Notes: generated by a model not told the origin, from the sequence alone. Shown: positions 8,136 through 17,480, numbered from the stretch's first letter. The stretch is 32,935 nt of DNA from Candidatus Nanopelagicales bacterium (GCA_017857175.1 JAFMDS010000020.1:1-32935); one strand, 5' to 3'. A program made the numbers and translations.

Positions 8136-9554
8136 GTGAGTGATCTGCACAATTCTGAGCAAGCGGAGAATGGTGATTCATCCGTGATTACTGCCTCGAG
8201 TGCTGATGACGGTCACCAGAGCTTGGCCACTGAAACTGGTTCCAAGAAAGGCATAAAGCGCGGGGTGCACGCCGTTCGCGAGATTTCCCAGAGATCACTG
8301 TTGATATCTATTTTCTGGGGAATCACCTACAGCTTGAGGGCCCTTTTGCTCACGATTGGAATCACCGTCTTGGTCATGGCTCCAGTCATAATGAGTGATG
8401 GTGGCCAAGTCACAGGAAAATCATTTGCGCAGACAACCCTGTGGTCCTGGCTAGTTCTCAATGGAGTTTCACCGAAATTGGGGGCCGCTGTTTTCACGCT
8501 CGTGCCGTGGGGACTCGTGATGATTCCATGGCTTGTTTTATTGGGATCAGGAAGATCCTTGGGGCGAAGAATCGTGCTTGCTCGGGTTGGTCGAAGTGGG
8601 TCAATAACAGTTGCTGTACTGACGGGCGGTGTGCTGCTCGTAGTGATCTACACCGCATTTGGAACATTGGTAGCCATGTCAACCACGTCAGTGGAAGTGT
8701 CCTTTGAACCGATTCGTGCACTCTTGGTCATGCTTCTGGTCAGTCTTTCTGCAGTAGCCGTAGGAGTCCTCGCAGCTTTGCCAGAGAACCCATTTCACAT
8801 GCTTCCAAATCTCGTTAGAGAAATTGTTATTCGAGGAGTCGCGGCACTGCTCACGCTGGCGGGAATCGCCGCCCTGTTAGTTGCGGTTCAACTGGTCGGC
8901 AACTTTGCTGAGGTGCTCAAGTTGGCCAATGGACTTAATCCAGGACTCAGTGGCTTTCTCGCGATCCTGCTGCTTAGTTTGGGGTACTTACCCGTCTTGG
9001 TTGTTTGGGCAATGTCATACATGCTGGGTGCAGGTTTTGTAATCGGCCCCGAATCTGTAATTTCCCCGTTCATTCCATCAACCGCCCCAACCCAGTTACC
9101 TCCGCTACCCATTTTGGCGGCACTTCCATCAAATTCGAGCGGATTGTCGTGGCTACTGCCGGCCATAGTCGTTGCAGTGGGAGCTCTTGTTGGAACAGGA
9201 ATTGCTCGGCGCAAGGTCGCCGAACCAGTGTTGATTCGTATGGTCATTGCATTGGGCGCCGCCCTTGTCGCGGCATTGTGCGTCTTTTTGCTCGTAGTGA
9301 TTTCAAGTGGGAACTTGGGTGATGTTCGACTCGTGGGAATCGGTCCTGACGCTACATTGGCAGCGACACTTACATGGATCTTGTTGATACTCGGAGCGGC
9401 ACCTGTCTCCGCCCTTCCTCGTAGACTCTTCGAGCAAAAACGGCCCACCGTGCGGGTTGTGTCGCAACCATTGCAGGACCAGGCTCCGGAAAAATCTGAT
9501 GCGGCATGGGCGGTCGATGAACTGGAAAGACCAGAGGGCAGCGAGAAACTATGA
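8136..9554 (+). CDS. DUF6350 integral membrane protein (PerM/Rv0955-like)
   Basis: A 472-residue membrane protein with a hydrophilic N-terminus of about 60 residues, roughly ten or more hydrophobic segments and a polar C-terminal tail. I assign it to the DUF6350 group chiefly from topology plus gene order: between sucCD and purNH lies the same kind of protein as mycobacterial Rv0955 (PerM), which is implicated in cell division and persistence. No catalytic motif is visible. The GTG start at 8136 follows TAGATT by 6 nt. The last four bases overlap the next gene (ATGA). Function here is unproven. Confidence 0.7.
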   Translation: MSDLHNSEQAENGDSSVITASSADDGHQSLATETGSKKGIKRGVHAVREISQRSLLISIFWGITYSLRALLLTIGITVLVMAPVIMSDGGQVTGKSFAQTTLWSWLVLNGVSPKLGAAVFTLVPWGLVMIPWLVLLGSGRSLGRRIVLARVGRSGSITVAVLTGGVLLVVIYTAFGTLVAMSTTSVEVSFEPIRALLVMLLVSLSAVAVGVLAALPENPFHMLPNLVREIVIRGVAALLTLAGIAALLVAVQLVGNFAEVLKLANGLNPGLSGFLAILLLSLGYLPVLVVWAMSYMLGAGFVIGPESVISPFIPSTAPTQLPPLPILAALPSNSSGLSWLLPAIVVAVGALVGTGIARRKVAEPVLIRMVIALGAALVAALCVFLLVVISSGNLGDVRLVGIGPDATLAATLTWILLILGAAPVSALPRRLFEQKRPTVRVVSQPLQDQAPEKSDAAWAVDELERPEGSEKL

Positions 9555-10285
9555 AGCCATTTCGCGTAAGCACGGCCATAAACTGGGCTCGGGAGAGTTA
9601 CCAAAGAAATATTTTGGCCTTTATCGCACTCGCCGCTATCGTCACGATTCTGCAGTTTGGGCAGCAGCTTGCTACAGATCCCATTGCAGAATCATTCGAT
9701 TTGTGCCTCAATGCTGGAGGTCTGGCCTCGAACAGTTCAATTCTTGACGCACAGGCCATGGAAACTTGTGTCGCACAGCAACTCCCAACCTTGGTACTGA
9801 GCATGCTTGTGGTGCTGGTCTTTGTTCTCGCATCCTTTCTAGCAACAGCGGGAGTAATCCGAGGTGCATTGCACGTCTCTATGGGTGCAAGTATCGGATT
9901 TGCTGACACATTTCTGGGCAAATATTTCATGCAATTCTTATTCACAATTGTCATCATCATGATCGCTTTCACTGCTGGACTTTTCCTGCTGGTCGTCCCA
10001 GCATTCATCGCCCTTCTTCTCTTTCAATTTGCACCATTCTTTGCCCTCGATCGCGGATACGGTCCATTCTTGGCATTGAAATCGAGTGTGGGATTAGTTC
10101 GAAAGAACTGGTCCCTAAGCATTTTGGTGTTACTCGTCAGCGGTGTTGCATACTTAATTTCTGGGCTTTTTTGGGGAATCCCAACGATTGTCGCGCTTCC
10201 CATCGCGGCCCTCGTGACCACGTATGCCTATCAAAAACTCACGGGACACCCCGTGACCAATGACCCGGCCGAAAGGCTGGAATGA
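9551..10285 (+). CDS. Multi-pass membrane protein of unknown function
   Basis: A 244-residue protein with about five or six hydrophobic segments, beginning with MKPFRVSTAINWARESYQRN and an amphipathic N-terminus. I do not recognise a specific family. The layout (a short charged N-terminus, then helices separated by loops such as LDRGYGPFLALKSSVGLVRKNW) recalls DUF975/glycerophosphodiesterase-membrane-domain-like proteins, but this is weak. It overlaps the PerM-like gene and purN by four bases at each end (ATGA), so it is translated with them. Two cysteines lie in the first extracytoplasmic loop (LCLNAGG and METCVAQ) and could form a disulfide. Confidence 0.65.
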   Translation: MKPFRVSTAINWARESYQRNILAFIALAAIVTILQFGQQLATDPIAESFDLCLNAGGLASNSSILDAQAMETCVAQQLPTLVLSMLVVLVFVLASFLATAGVIRGALHVSMGASIGFADTFLGKYFMQFLFTIVIIMIAFTAGLFLLVVPAFIALLLFQFAPFFALDRGYGPFLALKSSVGLVRKNWSLSILVLLVSGVAYLISGLFWGIPTIVALPIAALVTTYAYQKLTGHPVTNDPAERLE

Positions 10286-10872
10286 AGAAAATCGTAGTAA
10301 TGGCCTCTGGTTCTGGCACTCTTTTTCGATCGCTTCTTGAGTCCGACATCGGGTCTCAGATTGTCGGGCTCGTAACCGATGTACCAGGGTGTGGCGCGAT
10401 TGACATCGCGGTCGACCACCGAGTTCCTGTGGTGACAGTGCCATTTCATGATTACGAATCGCGCAGCGACTGGGGAGTAGCCCTTAGAAAGAAAATGCTT
10501 GAACTAGATCCGAACTACATTGTGACCGCAGGCTTTATGCGCGTGCTGGACGCCGATTTCGTTGACACTTTCCCGAACCGGATTATTAATTCACACCCAG
10601 CTTTGCTCCCACATTTTCCTGGTGCCCATGCTGTTCGCGATGCGTTGGCTGCGGGTGCGACGGTGACAGGCACAACTGTTCACCTGATCGATCACGGTGT
10701 CGACACGGGTCCGATCTTGGCACAGGAATCAGTGGTTATCGAGCCCGGTGTCACTGAGGCAGATCTCCATGAACAAATCAAACAGATTGAGCGAGCTTTG
10801 TTACCCGCTACAGTTTCCCGAGTGATCAATTCCGATTTTTCAAAAGGTAGCGGAGAGGCACAATTTTCATGA
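10282..10872 (+). CDS. purN: Phosphoribosylglycinamide formyltransferase (GAR transformylase)
   Basis: A 196-residue enzyme that transfers the formyl group of 10-formyl-THF to GAR, the third step of purine synthesis. The phosphate-binding N-terminal loop is [13 protein letters not shown]. The catalytic triad is visible as Asn103 and His105 in INSHPALLP and Asp141 in DHGVDTGPI. The loop differs slightly from the usual SGxGSNL pattern (SGSGTLF). The ATG overlaps the stop of the preceding membrane protein, and the stop overlaps purH (both ATGA). Confidence 0.95.
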   Translation: MKKIVVMASGSGTLFRSLLESDIGSQIVGLVTDVPGCGAIDIAVDHRVPVVTVPFHDYESRSDWGVALRKKMLELDPNYIVTAGFMRVLDADFVDTFPNRIINSHPALLPHFPGAHAVRDALAAGATVTGTTVHLIDHGVDTGPILAQESVVIEPGVTEADLHEQIKQIERALLPATVSRVINSDFSKGSGEAQFS

Positions 10873-12422
10873 CCATGCGTGGAATTTCCCGAACGCTCAT
10901 TTCGGTATATGACAAGAGTGGTGTTCAGGAGTTGGCCAAGGCCCTACATGACGCGGGTGTCGAGATTGTTTCGACCGGTTCCACCGCTCAGGTTATTGAG
11001 GCCTGTGGAGTCCCCGTCACTCCGGTGAGTTCAGTTACTGGATTCCCCGAGTGTCTCGATGGCCGCGTCAAGACATTGCATCCCGGTATCCATGCGGGCC
11101 TCCTCGCGGACTCCAGAAACGCCGACCACGTGTCCCAGTTGCAGGAACTGGGGATCGCAGCTTTTGATCTTGTGGTTGTGAACCTTTACCCATTTAACGA
11201 GACTGTCGCAAGTGGTGCGCCGGTTGATGAATGCATTGAACAAATTGATATTGGCGGTCCGGCAATGATCAGAGCTGCAGCAAAGAACTTTGCCAGTGTT
11301 GCAGTGGTAGTGAGCCCGCATTCCTACCCAGAAATTGTGAGTGCACTTGCTTCAGGCGGCACTTCGCTGGAAATGCGTGCACAGCTGGCTGGTCGTGCTT
11401 TTTCACACACAGCAACCTATGACACTTCTGTGGCGAATTGGTTTGCTTCTACGGTCAACTCTGAAGGACAAAAATTCCCCACCTGGCAGGGTTTTACGTA
11501 TTCACTCAACGACCACCTGAGATACGGGGAAAATCCTCATCAAGGTGCTGCGGTGTATCGAGATCTCACCCACGAGCCCGGAATTGCCAGCGCGGAGCTA
11601 CTTCACGGAAAACCTATGAGTTACAACAACTATGTTGATGCGGATGCCGCGCGTCGGGCAGCCTATGACTTTCTCGAACCTGCGGTTGCGATTATCAAAC
11701 ACGCAAATCCTTGTGGAGTCGCCGTGGGTATTGATATCGAAGAAGCGTATTTGAAGGCACATGCAACCGACCCAATGTCCGCGTTTGGGGGAGTTGTGGC
11801 CAGCAACCGGGCGGTATCGGGCGAGATGGCGCGGGAATTGGCTCCAGTATTCACTGAAGTAGTAATTGCTCCAGACTTCGATGACGAAGCCCTTGTCATT
11901 CTTCGAGAGAAAAAGAATCTACGAATTCTTCGAGTCCCAGGGCCGCACCCGGGTATGCACAGGGAATCACGTTCCATTTCAGGTGGACTTTTGGTGCAAA
12001 CCCGCGATGCCATTGATGCGGAAGGCGATGCCACTAGCTCATGGAAACTGGTGTCAGGCGCGCCTGCAGATGCCGCAACAATGCGAGATCTGGAGTTCGC
12101 TTGGCGTGCATGCAGGTCCGTGAAGTCCAATGCAATTCTGTTAGCCAAAAATCAGGCTGCTGTGGGTGTGGGCATGGGCCAGGTTAATCGCGTTGATTCT
12201 GCTCGTTTGGCTGTGGAACGTGCTGGTGAGCGCGTTGCGGGGAGTGTTGCCGCCTCCGATGCATTTTTTCCCTTTGCTGACGGCCTCCAGATCTTGATTG
12301 ATGCGGGTGTCATGGCCGTTGTCCAGCCTGGCGGGTCAGTTCGAGATGATGAAGTCATTGCAGCTGCTGAAGCTGCAGGCATGACAATGTACTTCACTAA
12401 CACGCGGCATTTCTTCCATTAG
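10869..12422 (+). CDS. purH: Bifunctional AICAR transformylase / IMP cyclohydrolase
   Basis: A 517-residue enzyme for the last two steps of IMP synthesis. The N-terminal MGS-like cyclohydrolase domain shows [35 protein letters not shown] and [15 protein letters not shown]. The C-terminal AICAR-transformylase domain shows [38 protein letters not shown], the KSNAI stretch and [12 protein letters not shown]. It ends with the usual [11 protein letters not shown]. Full length. The start may be ATG 10869 (ATGA overlap with purN) or ATG 10875, two codons later. Confidence 0.97.
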   Translation: MTMRGISRTLISVYDKSGVQELAKALHDAGVEIVSTGSTAQVIEACGVPVTPVSSVTGFPECLDGRVKTLHPGIHAGLLADSRNADHVSQLQELGIAAFDLVVVNLYPFNETVASGAPVDECIEQIDIGGPAMIRAAAKNFASVAVVVSPHSYPEIVSALASGGTSLEMRAQLAGRAFSHTATYDTSVANWFASTVNSEGQKFPTWQGFTYSLNDHLRYGENPHQGAAVYRDLTHEPGIASAELLHGKPMSYNNYVDADAARRAAYDFLEPAVAIIKHANPCGVAVGIDIEEAYLKAHATDPMSAFGGVVASNRAVSGEMARELAPVFTEVVIAPDFDDEALVILREKKNLRILRVPGPHPGMHRESRSISGGLLVQTRDAIDAEGDATSSWKLVSGAPADAATMRDLEFAWRACRSVKSNAILLAKNQAAVGVGMGQVNRVDSARLAVERAGERVAGSVAASDAFFPFADGLQILIDAGVMAVVQPGGSVRDDEVIAAAEAAGMTMYFTNTRHFFH

Positions 12423-12426
12423 TCTC

Positions 12427-13407
12427 ATGCAAGCTCGCTATGCACTCGTGCCCTCGCTGGCGGCAGTTGTCGTTGGTTCGCTGACGGCGATTCAATCTCG
12501 AGCCAATGGCTCTCTGTCTGATCTGTTGAATAACGGACTTCAGGCGGCCACGATCTCGTTCAGTGTTGGTCTGATTCTCTCCAGCATTCTTGTAGTCATC
12601 AGTTCAAGCCGCAGGAGTGGCGTCGGTCGGTTTTTTCGTGCTGTCCGGTGCGGTGAACTGAAGTCGTGGATGATCATTGGTGGCTTCTTCGGTGCGTTCT
12701 TCGTGTTCTCTCAGAGTGTGTCCGTGCCGGTCACAGGTGTTGCATTGTTCGCTGTGGCACTCGTATCAGGCCAAAGCGCATCTGCACTCATCGTGGACAA
12801 GTTCGGTCTAGGCCCACATGGAAAGCAGTCTGTTACGGGACTTCGCGTCGTTTCAGCGTTCGTGGGTGTGAGCGCAGTTGTTGTGGCCGTTTCAGGCAGA
12901 CTCGGATCTGCTGATGTGCCCATCGTTCCAGTCACGATCAGTTTTCTCGCAGGGGTTGGGGTCTCAGTTCAGCAAGCAATTAATGGTCGAGTTACAGCTG
13001 CTACATTTGAGCCGCTAGTAGCGGCATGGTGGAATTTTGTGGTTGGGGCTTTCACACTCGCGGTTTTACTTTCGGTTTATGTTGCATTGGGATATGGGCA
13101 GGTTTCTTCCCTACCCTCAAGTCCTCTTTGGGTCTATCTTGGGGGAGTTGTCGGGGTTGTGTTTATCGCAACAGCCTCATGGGTTGTGGGCAAAGTTGGA
13201 GTATTGCGGCTTAGTTTGTTAGCCATAGCAGGTCAGCTCTTGGGATCCCTCATTCTTGACATCGCCGTGGCCCACACGATTGACATACCACTCATTGGCG
13301 GCGTTTTACTCGCGTTTGCCGCAGTCATTATCAATGCAAGTGCGCGAAAAACGCCTAAGTCTGAATTGACTTCATCATCGCCGCCGGATACCGCAGTCCG
13401 CTCGTGA
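12427..13407 (+). CDS. DMT-superfamily transporter, fused-pair YdcZ (DUF606) type
   Basis: A 326-residue membrane protein with about ten hydrophobic helices built from two homologous halves. The first half begins with PSLAAVVVGSLTAIQSRANGSLSDLL, and the second has the matching SVQQAINGRVTAATFEPLVAAWWNF. This NG-x-L motif following a helix is typical of the YdcZ/DUF606 family, whose members are often single-domain pairs of about 140 residues; here both are in one chain. Substrate unknown. It starts 4 nt after the purH stop, so it is probably in that operon. Its last 53 bp overlap the 3' end of the convergent aldo/keto reductase gene. Confidence 0.85.
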   Translation: MQARYALVPSLAAVVVGSLTAIQSRANGSLSDLLNNGLQAATISFSVGLILSSILVVISSSRRSGVGRFFRAVRCGELKSWMIIGGFFGAFFVFSQSVSVPVTGVALFAVALVSGQSASALIVDKFGLGPHGKQSVTGLRVVSAFVGVSAVVVAVSGRLGSADVPIVPVTISFLAGVGVSVQQAINGRVTAATFEPLVAAWWNFVVGAFTLAVLLSVYVALGYGQVSSLPSSPLWVYLGGVVGVVFIATASWVVGKVGVLRLSLLAIAGQLLGSLILDIAVAHTIDIPLIGGVLLAFAAVIINASARKTPKSELTSSSPPDTAVRS

Positions 13408-14347
13408 CACCAGCATGGATTGACTCGCTGAGCATTGTGACATCAGATTCGCTCAATTCGATGTTAGCGGCTGCGCAGTTTTCTTCAAGGTGATGCACTT
13501 TCCTGGCGCCAGGGATTGGGACCACATTGTTACCCTGAGCGAGTAACCAAGCGATGGCAACCTGTGCCAGTGTGGCATTAACCCGCCCTGCAATTACTTG
13601 CAAAGAGTTAAGAATCTGCTGGTTCGCCTGAATTGCGTCGTCCTGAAAACGAGGCCATTGCTTGCGTCCATCATCGCTGGCGATCTGATCATTGCTTGTG
13701 ATCGCTCCGGTGAGGAATCCGCGCCCAAGCGGCGAATAGGGTACAAATCCAATACCGAGTTCGCGGGTCGCGGCAAGGATCCCGTTCACTTCAACATCGC
13801 GCGTCCAAAGGGACCATTCGGTTTGTAATGCCGTAACAGGGTGTACGGCGTGCGCGCGCCGGATACTTTCAACGGATGCTTCGCTCAGTCCTAGGAAGCG
13901 CACCTTTCCTTCTTCGACTAACTCAGCAAGTGCCCCCCAAGTTTCTTCGATCGGAACATTGGGATCAATGCGATGTTGGTAGTAAAGGTCTATGGTCTCA
14001 ATGCCTAGTCTGCGCAGGCTTTCGTCACAAGCTTGCTTGACATATTCGGGAGACCCATTAACTCCGCGGGTGCCATCGTCAAAAAATTGTTGACCAAACT
14101 TGCTTGCGAGCACCACTTTATCCCGATATTTCTGAACAAATGGTGCGAGCAATTCTTCATTCGTGTAGGGGCCATAGGAGTCTGAGGTGTCCCAAAAGGT
14201 CGCTCCCAGGTCAATGGAACGATCAAGTGTTGCGCGAATTTGTTCAGGATCTGCCGCACCGTATGCATAGGTCATACCCATGCACCCGAGTCCAATTTCG
14301 CTGACCGTTAGCGCCGCCGTACCTGAACCAATGGTTCTGCTTTTCAC
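13355..14347 (-). CDS. Aldo/keto reductase
   Basis: A 330-residue TIM-barrel NADPH-dependent oxidoreductase that reduces carbonyl groups of sugars or small aldehydes/ketones. The catalytic tetrad is complete: Asp53 and Tyr58 in DTSDSYGPY, Lys83 in VVLASKFG and His125 in YYQHRIDPN. The C-terminal cofactor site VVPIPGARKVHHLEEN is also present. The N-terminus (IGSGTAALTVSEIGLGCMGM) places it near YajO/AKR11-AKR13-like enzymes. The GTG start overlaps the LacI gene stop (GTGA), so it is the last gene of the LacI/MFS operon. The in vivo substrate is unknown. Confidence 0.92.
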   Translation of the reverse strand: MKSRTIGSGTAALTVSEIGLGCMGMTYAYGAADPEQIRATLDRSIDLGATFWDTSDSYGPYTNEELLAPFVQKYRDKVVLASKFGQQFFDDGTRGVNGSPEYVKQACDESLRRLGIETIDLYYQHRIDPNVPIEETWGALAELVEEGKVRFLGLSEASVESIRRAHAVHPVTALQTEWSLWTRDVEVNGILAATRELGIGFVPYSPLGRGFLTGAITSNDQIASDDGRKQWPRFQDDAIQANQQILNSLQVIAGRVNATLAQVAIAWLLAQGNNVVPIPGARKVHHLEENCAAANIELSESDVTMLSESIHAGVTSGLRYPAAMMKSIQT

Positions 14348-15369
14348 TGTAATCTCTCGACTCTCGGGTGTGTGGTTGAACTTCGAACAATGAGTTCGGG
14401 GGTGAGTCTTACTTGTTTGACGGAGGTGGAACCTTCCTCGACGAGCATGCTGAGAAGCAATCGTGCCGCCTCAGATCCAATGTCGTCTTGTGGAATGCGC
14501 ACGCATGTGAGCGGTGGATCGACAATATCCATGAATGGCATATCGTTATAGCCCACGACACTGACGTCGCGAGGACAACGGCGTTTCATGCCTTTGATTG
14601 CCGCAATGCTTCCCAAGGCGAGTTGGTCATTGGCCGCAACGATCGCCGTGATGGCTGGATCAGACTTTATTAATCGGGTGGCGCATTCATTTGCTGCCTC
14701 GATGCTCCATGAGGTCACGGCCGAAATTCGCTTAGCCGTCACTAGCCCGTGATCTTTCATGCTGCGTGTGAAGGCCTGTGAGCGTTCATGTCCCGTTGAA
14801 GACCACGTCGGACCTGCAATGTGCGCGATTTCCCGATGCCCAAGTCCATAGAGGTGTTCAACTGCAAGACGGATGCCGTGCTGTTCGTCAACGGCCACAG
14901 AAGGCAGTTGCACGCTTTCTGAAACGCGGTTAATGAGCACGATTGGAAATTTCTCACTCAGTTGGGCGAGGAGTGGGTGATCGCGTCGGGCTGTTGCGAG
15001 TATGAACCCGTCCACTCGACGTGCACTCAATGAGGCGACAAGGTGGCTTTCGACGTCAGGGTCGTTGTCGGTGTTTACCAAGAGTGGTGTGTATCCGGCA
15101 CGTCCCAGTGTGTCTTGTATGCCGCGCACCATCCCCGGGAACAGCGGGTTGTTCAGATCAGGTATCACGACGCCGATCGTGTGGGAGCGAGAGGTTCGAA
15201 GCCCGGCTGCCATGGGGTTGGGCAGGTAGTTCATTGCGGCAGCTGCTTTTTTAACTTTGGCGACAGTTGTGGGGTTGACCAGATGCGCCGTCCGTGGATT
15301 GAGAGCACGGGAAACCGTGGCAGGGTGGATGCCCACCTTCTTGGCAATATCTTTTAGTGTTGCTGACAC
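14344..15369 (-). CDS. LacI/GalR-family transcriptional regulator
   Basis: A 341-residue DNA-binding regulator. The N-terminal helix-turn-helix is ATLKDIAKKVGIHPATVSRA, with the hinge LPNPMAAGLRTSRS. The ligand-binding domain starts at TIGVVIPDLNNPLFPGMVRG and resembles periplasmic sugar-binding proteins. It probably represses its own operon in the absence of a small-molecule inducer. It lies between the MFS transporter (17 bp upstream) and the aldo/keto reductase (4-bp overlap). A TAGGCT hexamer 6 nt before the GTG could give it an additional leaderless transcript. Confidence 0.94.
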   Translation of the reverse strand: MSATLKDIAKKVGIHPATVSRALNPRTAHLVNPTTVAKVKKAAAAMNYLPNPMAAGLRTSRSHTIGVVIPDLNNPLFPGMVRGIQDTLGRAGYTPLLVNTDNDPDVESHLVASLSARRVDGFILATARRDHPLLAQLSEKFPIVLINRVSESVQLPSVAVDEQHGIRLAVEHLYGLGHREIAHIAGPTWSSTGHERSQAFTRSMKDHGLVTAKRISAVTSWSIEAANECATRLIKSDPAITAIVAANDQLALGSIAAIKGMKRRCPRDVSVVGYNDMPFMDIVDPPLTCVRIPQDDIGSEAARLLLSMLVEEGSTSVKQVRLTPELIVRSSTTHPRVERLQ

Positions 15370-15375
15370 ACGGGT

Positions 15376-15381
15376 AGCCTA
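15376..15381 (-). promoter_or_regulatory. Possible -10 element for leaderless lacI-type transcript
   Basis: On the minus strand TAGGCT is followed by six bases and the GTG at 15369, the same geometry as at five other genes here. The gene is also reachable from the upstream MFS gene, so this would be an internal promoter. Confidence 0.4.
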
Positions 15382-15386
15382 GGCGA

Positions 15387-16556
15387 TCACGTTGCAGTGC
15401 GGTGTGAATAGTGCCTTTGCGCGGCGACAGAAACCACCGTCAGAGCAACCATGGTGAGCGTAGCGAAGCCGAAAAGTGTGACGGTTCCACTGAATTCGAG
15501 TAGATGGCTGGCTACATAAGCACCGGCGCCATTTCCCAGGAACATTGAGCCGGCAAAAAGCGAGACCGCCATCGCGCGCGCCTTGTCTGACAGGGAGGTC
15601 GCCCATGTTTGCAAGGTTGTGTGCATCAGCACCCAAGCGATCCCTTGGAAACAGACGCTGATGAAGACTGTCCAGGCATTCACTGAGACAGCCAAGATTG
15701 CAAACCCGATGATTGATGCACTTCCACCATAGAACAGGAAGCGATGTGGGTGTACGTGCTGAGCCCTCTTGCGAACAACCTGGGACGTGACCAGGACCGA
15801 GAGGCCGTAGCCACCTGTCACTAAACCAGCAATGATGGCCGAACTTCCGGTTGTCTCGAGTGCGGCTGGGACTAGCGCAAAGACCCCGAGGAGTATGGCT
15901 GCCTCAAAGAACACCAGTCCAAAGAGCAGCCAAGACCAACCGTTTGAGAGTACAACCTGAAATGAACGCAGTACGGGGAGTCGATGAATACCTGGCTTGG
16001 GATTAGGCATTCCCTTGACGTACACCGCCATGACAAAGCAGACGACTGAAGTGCCGATAAAGAAGGCTTGCCACCCAATGGTTGCAATACCGATGCCGCC
16101 TAGGACGGTGCCAAATGTGAGCCCCATGGCTACACCGATCTGCAGGTGGGCTATGGCAGGTTGTCGTTTCCGAGGTTCGCTGATTGTGTCACCGATGAAA
16201 ATAACGGCGGTGGGAAACACTCCTGCCATCATGGCCCCGGCCAAAGCCCGGAATGCGATGAAGGGCCCTATGTCCATGGGAATAACACTTACGAGGTCCA
16301 AGACACCCGCAAGAACGAGGGAAAGTCGAAGTGTTGCGGTTCTGCCTAATCGATCAGAGATGATTCCCCACACTGGTTGCGCTAGGCCATATGCCAATAA
16401 ATAGGCGCTCATGGAGAGTGTGATGGTGGCGAGGTTGACGTCGAAGTCTTGCCCCATTCCCAGGAGCATGGGTGCGACTACTGAGCGCTGAAAAGTAGCA
16501 ATAAATACGGCATAGGGTAAAAACCCTAAGGTGCGCTCAATAGTCCAATTAGGCAC
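15387..16556 (-). CDS. Major facilitator superfamily transporter
   Basis: A membrane transporter of about 389 residues with 12 predicted helices. The MFS loop 2-3 signature is present (GIISDRLGRTATLR) after SMSAYLLAYGLAQPVW, and a second-half counterpart lies around VVRKRAQHVHPHR. It probably works as a proton-coupled importer or exporter of a small organic molecule. The frame can be extended upstream to a GTG at 16601, but that would run 53 bp into the preceding gene. The GTG at 16556 (protein start VPNWTIERTLGF) gives an 8-bp overlap and a normal short cytoplasmic N-terminus, so I prefer it. No Shine-Dalgarno sequence; translation is likely coupled. Confidence 0.87.
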   Translation of the reverse strand: MPNWTIERTLGFLPYAVFIATFQRSVVAPMLLGMGQDFDVNLATITLSMSAYLLAYGLAQPVWGIISDRLGRTATLRLSLVLAGVLDLVSVIPMDIGPFIAFRALAGAMMAGVFPTAVIFIGDTISEPRKRQPAIAHLQIGVAMGLTFGTVLGGIGIATIGWQAFFIGTSVVCFVMAVYVKGMPNPKPGIHRLPVLRSFQVVLSNGWSWLLFGLVFFEAAILLGVFALVPAALETTGSSAIIAGLVTGGYGLSVLVTSQVVRKRAQHVHPHRFLFYGGSASIIGFAILAVSVNAWTVFISVCFQGIAWVLMHTTLQTWATSLSDKARAMAVSLFAGSMFLGNGAGAYVASHLLEFSGTVTLFGFATLTMVALTVVSVAAQRHYSHRTAT

Positions 16557-17433
16557 GGGAAACCAGATTTTGCAAGTCTTGATCGTTTGGGGTGTAGGCA
16601 CCTGCAGCGCTGCGAATCTCCCTCAATGTCTCCAGATCAGACAAGTGCACTGTGTCGCCTTCGATCAGACCGAAGACGGGTGATTGCAAAATGTCTACGT
16701 ATTGAGGGGTGGCTAGCGCCGGGCTGGCCTCGCTCAGTACCGCGCTGACTTCCTCTGCGGACATGGCGAGAAGCGCCTTGGTGGTTTCTGTCCACATGGC
16801 AACGAGTCGTTCAACGGCAGGGGTGATGGCATCGCTGCGAGCCGCGAGAACGGTTCCCAGGTAATCGGGATAGAGATCGGCCGAGGTTGCCCAAGCATGG
16901 AGTCCTGATTCCTTTGCCAACACTGCGGACTCGGCATTAAGAATGCTCCCCGCAACCTGACCATCGAGAATCATTTGAGCTCTCTTAGGTGTCGCTCCGA
17001 TCTCGGTGAAGGATATTTTCTCGATATCGGCACCGACGTGATCAATCAATCTGAACAATAAAAATGCAAAACCCGATTTCAGAACATCCACGCCAAGTGT
17101 TGAATCTTGAATAAGCGCAACACTATTTACCTCTGGGCGCGTGAAGAAAGTGAGCCCGAGGCCGTGGTCTATTGGGCGTAGTAGTGTGATAGGAATCTGC
17201 GTGCTCAAAGGGTTCTTGTCGGTTGTTGCGTAGAGCATTACGTTATCGGGACTTGTGATCGCGATATCGATGTCACCGGCGTCGAGCGACTTGAATTGAC
17301 CGGGGGAGGAGACAACTTTCTCGGTGCTCCAGGTGATTCCAAATTCCGCGTCAAGTCCTAATTTTTGGGCGGCCGCCAGCACGGGTGATTCGCTGAATTG
17401 ACCTATTCGAAGGTGGTCCGTTACCTGAGACAT
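16549..17433 (-). CDS. NMT1/SsuA-like (type 2 periplasmic-binding fold) protein without signal peptide
   Basis: A 294-residue protein of the periplasmic-binding type 2 fold used by taurine/sulfonate/nitrate/thiamine-precursor binding proteins. Visible features are LRIGQFSESPVLAAAQKLGLDAEF, a typical first strand and helix, then DAGDIDIAITSPDNVMLY and LGVDVLKSGFAFLLFRLI. The start at 17433 is supported by GAAGGG 6 nt upstream. Longer in-frame starts reach 17496 but add no hydrophobic signal sequence. A cytoplasmic location is therefore likely, unlike ABC binding proteins. No ABC permease or ATPase is adjacent; the partner gene is an MFS transporter. It could be a cytosolic sensor, a scavenging protein or an enzyme on this fold (as yeast Thi5 is). 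Confidence 0.75.
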   Translation of the reverse strand: MSQVTDHLRIGQFSESPVLAAAQKLGLDAEFGITWSTEKVVSSPGQFKSLDAGDIDIAITSPDNVMLYATTDKNPLSTQIPITLLRPIDHGLGLTFFTRPEVNSVALIQDSTLGVDVLKSGFAFLLFRLIDHVGADIEKISFTEIGATPKRAQMILDGQVAGSILNAESAVLAKESGLHAWATSADLYPDYLGTVLAARSDAITPAVERLVAMWTETTKALLAMSAEEVSAVLSEASPALATPQYVDILQSPVFGLIEGDTVHLSDLETLREIRSAAGAYTPNDQDLQNLVSRA

Positions 17434-17480
17434 GAGCATCCCTTCACTGCAATCGTGAGCCATGTGGTTTCCGATTTTGA

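Noticed and set aside
8888-9604. Minus-strand frame of 238 codons opposite the PerM-like gene
   Set aside because: The plus-strand gene has membrane topology, conserved position and a promoter; the antisense frame is Ser/Thr/Pro/Arg-rich with no domain.
11663-12148. Minus-strand frame of 161 codons inside purH
   Set aside because: It lies wholly within the conserved AICAR-transformylase domain and has no start signal.
16557-16601. Extended N-terminus of the MFS transporter starting at GTG 16601
   Set aside because: It would overlap the upstream gene by 53 bp and add a polar stretch without a start signal; GTG 16556 gives a normal N-terminus.
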